Of a stretch of 64,000 nucleotides of DNA, positions 58,465-64,000 are shown one piece after another. Numbering within the stretch: position 1 is the first letter of the stretch; each line of letters begins with the position of its first letter. The position numbers and the translations under genes were made by a program. Origin of the DNA: Cupriavidus sp. EM10 (GTDB lineage Bacteria; Pseudomonadota; Gammaproteobacteria; Burkholderiales; Burkholderiaceae); NCBI RefSeq assembly GCF_018729255.1, contig NZ_CP076061.1, forward strand, positions 124,001-188,000, in the 5' to 3' direction. A model generated the notes under the pieces. It was given only the letters and a program-made list of their open reading frames with translations. It was not told the origin of the DNA and made no database searches.

Positions 58465-60012
58465 TCAGGGCCGCACGCCAAAGCGGCTGACGCCGGGCTC
58501 GCGCAGCGGCGCCGCCAGGTTGGCGAAGTCGCACAGCAGCGCGCGGGTATCGCGCGGGTCGATGATGTCCTCGATGACGAATGCCTCGGCGCTGCGGAAC
58601 GGCGACGTCAGGCTGCGCACGCGCTGCTCGATCTCGGCGCGCTTCTGCACGGGGTCGTCGGCGCCCTCGATCTCGGCCTTGTAGGCCACCTCCAGGCCGC
58701 CTTCTATCGGCAAGGCGCCCCAGTTGGCCGATGGCCACGCGTAGCGGAAATTGAACCGGCCCATATGCTGGTGGCCGGCCGCCGCCACGCCATAGGCGCG
58801 CCGCACGATGACGGAGCACCACGGCACCGTGGCCTGGTACACCGCCGCCAGCGCGCGCACGCCATAGCGCATGATCCCGGCCTGCTCGGCCTCCAGCCCG
58901 ACCTGGAAGCCGGCCGTATCCACCAGATTGACCACCGGCAGGTGGAAGGTCTGCGCCAGGTCGACGAAACGCGTGAATTTCTCGGCCGTGTCGCTATCCC
59001 AGTTGCCGCCATGACACGCGGGATCGCTGGCAATCACGGCGACCGGCCAGCCATCGAGCCGCGCCAGCGCCGTGACGATGGCGCGCCCCCATTGCGAGCC
59101 CATCTCGAACAGCGACCCCGCATCGACCAGCGATTTCAGGATCGGCCGGATCTGGTACGCGGCGCGGCTGTCGCGCGGGATGGCGGACAACAGCCATTCG
59201 TCGCGCCGCGTCGGGCTGTCGATGGGCGTCGCCCGGGGCGGCAGTTCGTGCACCGAGGCCGGCAAATACGAGAGGAACTGCCGGGCGCGCGCAAACGCCT
59301 GCTGCTCGGTGGCCACCTCGTCGTCCACCACGCCGTTGCGCGTATGGATCTGGCTGCCGCCCAGCTCGTTCTTGCCGATGTCCTGCCCGGCCCGCGCCAC
59401 CAGCGGCGGCCCTTCGCTGAACAGTTGCGAAGTCTCCCTGACCATCACCGAATAGTGGCTGGCCGCCACGCGCGCCGCGCCCATGCCGGCGACGGACCCC
59501 AGCGCCAGCGACACCACCGGCACCGTGGCCATGTTCTCGACCACGTACTGCCAGACCTTCATGGTCGGGATCAGCGTGTGGCCCTTGATCTCGATATTGC
59601 GCACGGAGCCGCCACCACCCGTGCCGTCGACCAACCGGATCATCGGCAGCCGCAGGTCGTGGGCCATCTTTTCGGCGTGGATCAGCTTGTCGCCGGGCGC
59701 GCCGTCGTTGGCGCCGCCACGCACCGTGAAATCGTCGCCGACCAGCACGACCGGGCGCCCGTCGACCTGCGCGCGGCCCATCACCAGGTTCGACGGGATC
59801 AGGTCGACCAGCCGCCCGTTGCTGTCGTAGCGGCCACTGCCGCTCAGGCCGCCCACCTCGCGGAACGAGCCCGGATCGGCAATCGCATCGACCCGATCGC
59901 GCACCGTCAGCTTGCCCGCCGCCTTGTGGCGCTCCACCTTGCTGTCACCGCCCATGCGGGCGGCAAGCCGCCGCCGCCAGGCGAGTTCGTCCACTTCGGG
60001 CTGCCAGCTCAC
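58465..60012 (-). CDS. Acyl-CoA carboxylase carboxyltransferase (beta-type) subunit
   Basis: 515-aa carboxyltransferase of the propionyl/methylcrotonyl-CoA carboxylase beta family, with both N- and C-terminal crotonase-like halves. Family segments: GKLTVRDRVDAIADPGSF, VRGGANDGAPGDKLIHAEKM, LALGSVAGMGAARVAASHY and VDTAGFQVGLEAEQAGI. It has no biotin carboxylase of its own; the neighbouring single-chain enzyme could supply carboxybiotin, or it may serve another alpha subunit. GTG start at 60012, with GGGAG upstream. First gene after the sigma-54 promoter. Confidence 0.85.
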   Translation of the reverse strand: MSWQPEVDELAWRRRLAARMGGDSKVERHKAAGKLTVRDRVDAIADPGSFREVGGLSGSGRYDSNGRLVDLIPSNLVMGRAQVDGRPVVLVGDDFTVRGGANDGAPGDKLIHAEKMAHDLRLPMIRLVDGTGGGGSVRNIEIKGHTLIPTMKVWQYVVENMATVPVVSLALGSVAGMGAARVAASHYSVMVRETSQLFSEGPPLVARAGQDIGKNELGGSQIHTRNGVVDDEVATEQQAFARARQFLSYLPASVHELPPRATPIDSPTRRDEWLLSAIPRDSRAAYQIRPILKSLVDAGSLFEMGSQWGRAIVTALARLDGWPVAVIASDPACHGGNWDSDTAEKFTRFVDLAQTFHLPVVNLVDTAGFQVGLEAEQAGIMRYGVRALAAVYQATVPWCSVIVRRAYGVAAAGHQHMGRFNFRYAWPSANWGALPIEGGLEVAYKAEIEGADDPVQKRAEIEQRVRSLTSPFRSAEAFVIEDIIDPRDTRALLCDFANLAAPLREPGVSRFGVRP

Positions 60013-60057
60013 GCGTTGTCTCCCACTGTCTTGCTTGTGTTGATGCAGAGACACCCC

Positions 60058-60072
60058 GCACAACACATGCCA
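60058..60072 (-). promoter_or_regulatory. Sigma-54 (RpoN) promoter of the acyl-CoA cluster
   Basis: Minus strand TGGCATG-TGTT-GTGC: the invariant GG (60070-60071) and GC (60058-60059) are exactly 10 bp apart, and TGGCAxG matches the -24 consensus. Start of transcription near 60046, about 34 bases before the GTG at 60012. The neighbour is a sigma-54 activator. Confidence 0.75.
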
Positions 60073-60154
60073 GCTCTGAGATACATGTCGCGGCCTTGAT
60101 TACATTGAGAAATGAATGCGGCAAGGCTAAGATGTCCGTCACAACTACACCAAA

Positions 60155-60173
60155 GTGTCCGCTATAAGGACAC
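60155..60173. promoter_or_regulatory. Candidate enhancer site for the sigma-54 activator
   Basis: Perfect dyad GTGTCC-GCTATAA-GGACAC, about 110 bp upstream of the predicted RpoN start, with a further half site TGTCCG at 60133-60138. Enhancer position and symmetry suit binding of the divergent activator; it also lies just ahead of that gene's own start, allowing autoregulation. Confidence 0.6.
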
Positions 60174-60187
60174 CACAGGAGACATCC

Positions 60188-61951
60188 GTGTCCACGGAGA
60201 CAACACAGGCGACAGCCGATCCGCGTCCGGATGCGGCGTGTCTCGGCGCATTGCTATGCACGGCCGATGGGGCCACCGAAACGGCTTTCGGCGTTTGCAC
60301 CAATGCCACGGTGGCCACGGCCACCCTGACTGCGTGGATGCAGGCCGGTCCGGCCGGCGGCCGGAAGCTGTTTCCGGTGGCGGTGGGTGAGGCGCGCTAC
60401 ATCGGGCTGTCGCTGGAAGACGGCACGCGGCGCCTGATCCTGCTGCATGCCGCCGATGCGCAGGCGACGCTGTTCGATTTCCTGGGCACCGTGCCGTTTG
60501 CCGATGCCATCCTCGACCACTTCCTCAACGATCCCTACCAGGCCATCACCGTGGTCGACCAGGCGGGGCTGGTGCGCTTTATCAGCCCGGTCCACGAGAA
60601 ATTCCTGGGCCTGGAGGCCGGCGCCGGCATTGGCCGCGCCGCCGCCGACGTGATCCCGAACAGCCGGCTGCCGCAGGTGGTCGGCAGCGGCAAGGCCGAG
60701 ATCGGGCAACTGCAGCAACTGAATCACACCAGCCGCGTGGTGAACCGGATTCCGATCCGCCAGCACGGCCAGGTGGTGGGCGCCATCGGCCAGGTCATGT
60801 TCAAGGGACCGGAAGAACTGGTGCGCATGCACAAGGAACTGGTGACGCTGCGGTCCGAAGTGGCCCGCTACCAGCGCGAATTTGAAGGCCTGCGCGAAGG
60901 CCTGCGGGAAAGGCAGTCCAACCTGGGCCTGATCGGCGAAAGCGCGCCGATGCAGCGCCTGCGCCGTGAAATCCAGACCGTGGCCCGGCTGGACGTGCCG
61001 GTGCTGATCCTCGGCGAAAGCGGCACCGGCAAGGAACTGGTGGCGCGCGCCATCCACGGCAGCGGCCACGACGGCCCGGCCACCGACCGCCCGCTGGTCA
61101 GCCTGAACCTGGCCGCCCTGCCGGCCACGCTGATCGAATCCGAGCTGTTCGGCCATGCGCCCGGCGCCTTTACGGGCAGCAAGCGCCAGGGCCAGGCGGG
61201 CAAGCTGGAACTGGCCGCCGGCGGCACGGTGTTCCTGGACGAGGTCGCCGATATTCCGATGGAAATGCAGGTAAAGCTGCTGCGCGTGCTGGAGGACCAC
61301 ATGGTCGAACGGCTGGGCAGCGGTCGCGCGCGCAAGGTGGATTTCCGGCTGGTATCGGCCACCAATCGCGATATTCCGGAACTGATCGACGCCGGCCGGT
61401 TCCGGCTGGACCTGTATTACCGGCTCAGCGGCGTGGTGCTGCGCATTCCCGCACTGCGCCAGCGGCGCGAGGATATTCCGGCGCTGCTGCAGCATTTCGT
61501 CGAGGCATTCTGCACACGCAATGGCATGCCGGCGCCCCGAATCGAGCACGATGTGGCGCGCTATCTGGCCGGACAGCCATGGCCGGGGAATGTCCGGCAA
61601 CTGCGGCAGCGCGTGGAAGAGGCGCTGGTGTTCTGCGACGGCCGCGCACTGAAGGTGGCGGATTTTGCGCGGGGCGATGCGGCCCGGGGCGTCATCGCCG
61701 CGCAGGACGTCGATGACGAATTTGCGCCGGAGCCGGCCTTTTCTGGCGAGACGCGTGCATCAACCGCTGCCTTTGGCTCGTCATTGGCGCCTCCCGCCCC
61801 GGCCGATGCCCCCGGCGGCATGAACGAGCTGGCCTACGCCGCCGTGCTCGACGCCATCGCCCGCCATGGCGGCAACAAGAAACGCGCGGCGGCGCAGCTG
61901 CGGATATCGCGCTCGCATCTCTACAAGATCCTGGAGCGCGGCGGAAGATAG
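60188..61951 (+). CDS. Sigma-54-dependent Fis-family activator with PAS domain
   Basis: 587-aa enhancer-binding protein. The N-terminal region contains a PAS-like sensor (residues ~105-215: FLNDPYQAITVVDQAGLVRF). The AAA+ domain follows (residues ~250-480): Walker A GESGTGKE, the sigma-54 contact loop GAFTGS (usual GAFTGA), Walker B GGTVFLDEVADI, and NRDIPELIDAGRFRLDLYYRL. A Fis-type helix-turn-helix is at the C-terminus (KKRAAAQLRISRSHLYKIL). The GTG at 60188 is chosen because AGGAG precedes it; an in-frame ATG at 60155 lies within the palindromic site. Likely regulator of the minus-strand acyl-CoA cluster. Confidence 0.9.
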   Translation: MSTETTQATADPRPDAACLGALLCTADGATETAFGVCTNATVATATLTAWMQAGPAGGRKLFPVAVGEARYIGLSLEDGTRRLILLHAADAQATLFDFLGTVPFADAILDHFLNDPYQAITVVDQAGLVRFISPVHEKFLGLEAGAGIGRAAADVIPNSRLPQVVGSGKAEIGQLQQLNHTSRVVNRIPIRQHGQVVGAIGQVMFKGPEELVRMHKELVTLRSEVARYQREFEGLREGLRERQSNLGLIGESAPMQRLRREIQTVARLDVPVLILGESGTGKELVARAIHGSGHDGPATDRPLVSLNLAALPATLIESELFGHAPGAFTGSKRQGQAGKLELAAGGTVFLDEVADIPMEMQVKLLRVLEDHMVERLGSGRARKVDFRLVSATNRDIPELIDAGRFRLDLYYRLSGVVLRIPALRQRREDIPALLQHFVEAFCTRNGMPAPRIEHDVARYLAGQPWPGNVRQLRQRVEEALVFCDGRALKVADFARGDAARGVIAAQDVDDEFAPEPAFSGETRASTAAFGSSLAPPAPADAPGGMNELAYAAVLDAIARHGGNKKRAAAQLRISRSHLYKILERGGR

Positions 61952-62087
61952 GCCCGGCACGTTGGGCCCTAACATCTGCTTCGCCAGACTCTGATCAACA
62001 CTCGCTCGAATCTGTGGCAATAAAGTGGAAGCGGCGCGCCCATCCGCCCCCGGCCGCCCTTCCGCCGAAGTCTCCAGGAGCACAATC

Positions 62088-63161
62088 ATGCCCACCATGC
62101 GAGCTGCCGTGTTTGAAGGTCCCGGCAGGATCATTCTTCAGGAAAAGCCCATCCCCGACGTCGGTCCCGGCGATGCGCTGATCCGCATCACCACCACCAC
62201 GATCTGCGGCACCGACGTTCACATCCTCAAGGGCGAGTATCCCGTCCAGCCCGGGCTGACCATCGGCCACGAGCCGGTCGGGGTGATCGAAAAGCTCGGC
62301 AGCAACGTGACCGGCTACCGGGAAGGCCAGCGCGTGATTGCCGGCGCCATCTGCCCGAGCTTCCATTCGTACGCGTGCCAGGACGGCTGCGCGTCGCAGG
62401 ACGGCCAGGCGCACGGCCACGGCTACAAGCCGATGGGCGGCTGGCGCTTCGGCAACACCATCGACGGCACCCAGGCCGAATACGTGCTGGTGCCCGACGC
62501 CCAGGCCAACCTGGCGCCGATTCCCGACGGGCTGACCGACGAGCAGGTGCTGATGTGCCCCGACATCATGTCCACCGGCTTTGCGGGCGCCGAGCAGGCC
62601 AATATCAAGATCGGCGATATCGTGGCGGTGTTCGCGCAGGGCCCGATTGGCCTGTGTGCCACGGCCGGCGCGCGGCTGCGGGGCGCGTCGAAGATCATCG
62701 TCGTGGATGGCATCGACGAGCGCCTGGCCATCGCGCGCCATATGGGCGCCGACGAGGTGGTCAATTTCCGCAAGACCGATGTCGTCGACGAGATCCTGCG
62801 GCTGACCGACGGCCGGGGCGTGGATGCCTCGATCGAGGCGCTCGGCACGCAGGCCACCTTCGAGGCGGCGCTGCGCGTACTGAAGCCGGGCGGCACGCTG
62901 TCCAGCCTGGGCGTGTATTCCACGGACCTGAGCATCCCGCTGGGGGCGTTCGCCGCCGGTCTGGGCGACAACCGCATCGTCACGTCGCTGTGTCCCGGCG
63001 GCAAGGAGCGCATGCGCCGGCTGATGAACGTGATCGAGACCCAGCGCGTGGACCTGGCGCCGCTGGTCACGCACCACTACAAGCTGGCCGATATCGAATC
63101 GGCCTACGACCTGTTCGCCAACCAGCGCGACGGCGTGCTCAAGGTGGCCATCACGCCCTGA
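62088..63161 (+). CDS. Zinc-dependent alcohol dehydrogenase
   Basis: 357-aa MDR-superfamily dehydrogenase. Catalytic zinc residues lie in ICGTDVHILKG and GHEPVGVI; CPDIMSTGF matches the third ligand region. The cofactor site is VFAQGPIGLCATAGA with DGIDER at the end of strand 2, so NAD is more likely than NADP. The segment AGAICPSFHSYACQDGCASQ does not fit the four-Cys structural zinc loop. It resembles secondary-alcohol/isopropanol dehydrogenases. Start at 62088 with CCAGGAG upstream. Transcribed as the sigma-54 activator, but 136 bp apart, so probably separate. Confidence 0.88.
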   Translation: MPTMRAAVFEGPGRIILQEKPIPDVGPGDALIRITTTTICGTDVHILKGEYPVQPGLTIGHEPVGVIEKLGSNVTGYREGQRVIAGAICPSFHSYACQDGCASQDGQAHGHGYKPMGGWRFGNTIDGTQAEYVLVPDAQANLAPIPDGLTDEQVLMCPDIMSTGFAGAEQANIKIGDIVAVFAQGPIGLCATAGARLRGASKIIVVDGIDERLAIARHMGADEVVNFRKTDVVDEILRLTDGRGVDASIEALGTQATFEAALRVLKPGGTLSSLGVYSTDLSIPLGAFAAGLGDNRIVTSLCPGGKERMRRLMNVIETQRVDLAPLVTHHYKLADIESAYDLFANQRDGVLKVAITP

Positions 63162-63237
63162 CATCCTCGGGCGTTCAACACCATCGCGCCTGCGCGGCCG
63201 TGTGACGCAGGCGCGGCATGGGCATGGCGGAAACTCC

Positions 63238-63259
63238 TAAGTCTCAGCTAAGTCTCGGC
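63238..63259. promoter_or_regulatory. Direct 11-bp repeat, candidate response-regulator site
   Basis: TAAGTCTCAGC immediately followed by TAAGTCTCGGC, 10 of 11 identical. The 11-bp period and CTAAG-type core resemble direct-repeat sites of OmpR-family regulators (PmrA/QseB type). It lies about 100 bp upstream of the membrane-protein gene. Confidence 0.5.
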
Positions 63260-63355
63260 GGGTAGCCTCACCTCCAGTTTCGAAGTCCAACTGAAGGATG
63301 GCATGGACCATCGGTCAGCAAGTACCGAGCCGCCGTTCTTTCGAGGAGTACGCCA

Positions 63356-64000
63356 ATGCATTCCACCAATGTCCGACAAACGCTGGCCAAGGTGCCCGAG
63401 GTCACGCTCGTCTTCTGGCTCATCAAGATCGCCGCCACGACCTTGGGCGAGACAGGGGGCGATGCGCTATCGATGTCCCTCAATCTCGGATATCTGGTCA
63501 GCACCGTCATTTTCGCGGCGATATTTCTTGTCGCGGTGACGGCCCAGGTTCGTTCCAGGAAGTATCACCCGACCATCTACTGGGTAACCATCGTTGCAAC
63601 CACGACCGTCGGCACGACCCTCGCCGACTTTGCCGACCGGTCGCTGGGCATCGGCTACCCGGGCGGCACTGCCGTACTTCTGGCACTCCTGCTGGTCTCC
63701 CTGTTCGTCTGGCATCGCACCATGGGAACGGTCTCCATTGCATCGATCAATACGCCGAAGGCGGAGATGTTTTATTGGGTGACCATCATGTTCTCGCAGA
63801 CGCTGGGCACAGCGCTGGGTGACTGGACGGCCGACACGATAGGCCTTGGCTATGTCGGCGGAATTATTGTGTTTGGCACGCTGCTGGCCATCCTGGCCGT
63901 CGCGTACTACCGGACTGCCATCTCACGCACCGTCCTTTTCTGGGCAGCTTTCATCCTGACCCGCCCCTGGGCGCAGTCGTGGGCGATTTCCTGGACAAGC
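63356..64000 (+). CDS. COG4705-type membrane protein, 3' end outside the window (one-base frameshift)
   Basis: Integral membrane protein of the COG4705 family, function unknown. Several hydrophobic segments, with internal repeats of (F/Y)W-x(11)-T-x-G(E/D), for example VFWLIKIAATTLGETGGD, YWVTIVATTTVGTTLADF and YWVTIMFSQTLGTALGDW. The start at 63356 has GAGGAG upstream. Near the window end the frame breaks in a C4 run at 63964-63967; one extra C gives LTRPLGAVVGDFLDK, another copy of the repeat. The C-terminus lies beyond 64000. Genes of this family are often found beside two-component systems, and a response-regulator-like repeat is upstream here. Confidence 0.75.
   Translation, partial: MHSTNVRQTLAKVPEVTLVFWLIKIAATTLGETGGDALSMSLNLGYLVSTVIFAAIFLVAVTAQVRSRKYHPTIYWVTIVATTTVGTTLADFADRSLGIGYPGGTAVLLALLLVSLFVWHRTMGTVSIASINTPKAEMFYWVTIMFSQTLGTALGDWTADTIGLGYVGGIIVFGTLLAILAVAYYRTAISRTVLFWAAFILTRPWAQSWAISWTS

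Noticed and set aside
55074..58490. Open frame of 1138 codons on the plus strand opposite the single-chain carboxylase
   Set aside because: It is the antisense of a well-supported biotin enzyme, rich in Arg/His/Gln/Ala with no domain or ribosome site. Long antisense frames are expected from the strong third-position G/C bias.

Overview
This 64 kb, high-GC, gene-dense window reads as chromosome or chromid of a betaproteobacterium of the Burkholderiaceae, most likely Cupriavidus or a close relative. Pointers are the czcI-C-B-A metal-efflux locus beside a zinc/cadmium P-type ATPase, two Bug-type periplasmic receptors, and the pyrimidine (URC) operon. There is no sign of prophage, insertion sequence or CRISPR. 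This placement is inference from gene content, not from a marker gene.

Layout. 1-7.3 kb: a TonB-dependent receptor, a lipoprotein zinc protease, a DUF1254/DUF1214 lipoprotein, tRNA-Arg(ACG), an autotransporter-barrel-like protein and tRNA-Leu(CAG) with a structured relic of the same tRNA beside it. 7.4-17.6 kb (minus strand): a pyrimidine salvage and catabolism operon. It holds URC1 and URC4 homologues, uracil phosphoribosyltransferase, a RutR-like TetR regulator, a BMP-type nucleoside ABC importer and cytosine deaminase, with a RutR-type palindrome in front of the first gene. 17.7-22 kb: an acyltransferase, an amino-acid-type binding protein, a small repeat protein, a probable new small RNA with its own sigma-70 promoter, and a secreted protein of unknown function. 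22.1-29.2 kb (plus): the complete L-Ara4N lipid A modification operon (arnT, one arnE/F-like flippase gene, arnB, arnC, ArnA split in two, arnD).

29.2-45.2 kb is a metal-resistance block. A ZntA/CadA-type ATPase with a MerR-family promoter diverges from czcICBA. A CopS/CopR-like two-component system diverges from a copper gene set (two small Cys/His-rich periplasmic proteins, a TolC-like lipoprotein, a multicopper oxidase and a CusF-like protein). 44.8-48.4 kb: an H-NS-like protein, a second small repeat protein, an MHYT-GGDEF-EAL protein and a glycine-zipper lipoprotein. 48.7-62 kb: an acyl-CoA cluster (acyl-CoA dehydrogenase, two Bug receptors, a cupin, a tandem CaiB CoA-transferase, a single-chain acyl-CoA carboxylase and a separate carboxyltransferase). 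It is divergent from a sigma-54 activator and has a good sigma-54 promoter in the shared gap. 62-64 kb: a zinc alcohol dehydrogenase and the start of a COG4705 membrane protein.

One technical pattern affects many entries. Nine otherwise intact genes each carry one apparent single-base deletion (near 3556, 9082, 10070, 18656, 22848, 32276, 33967, 48322 and 63964), nearly all in a short homopolymer. Each reads through perfectly if one base is restored. This points to residual sequencing error rather than gene decay, so those genes are described here as probably functional.
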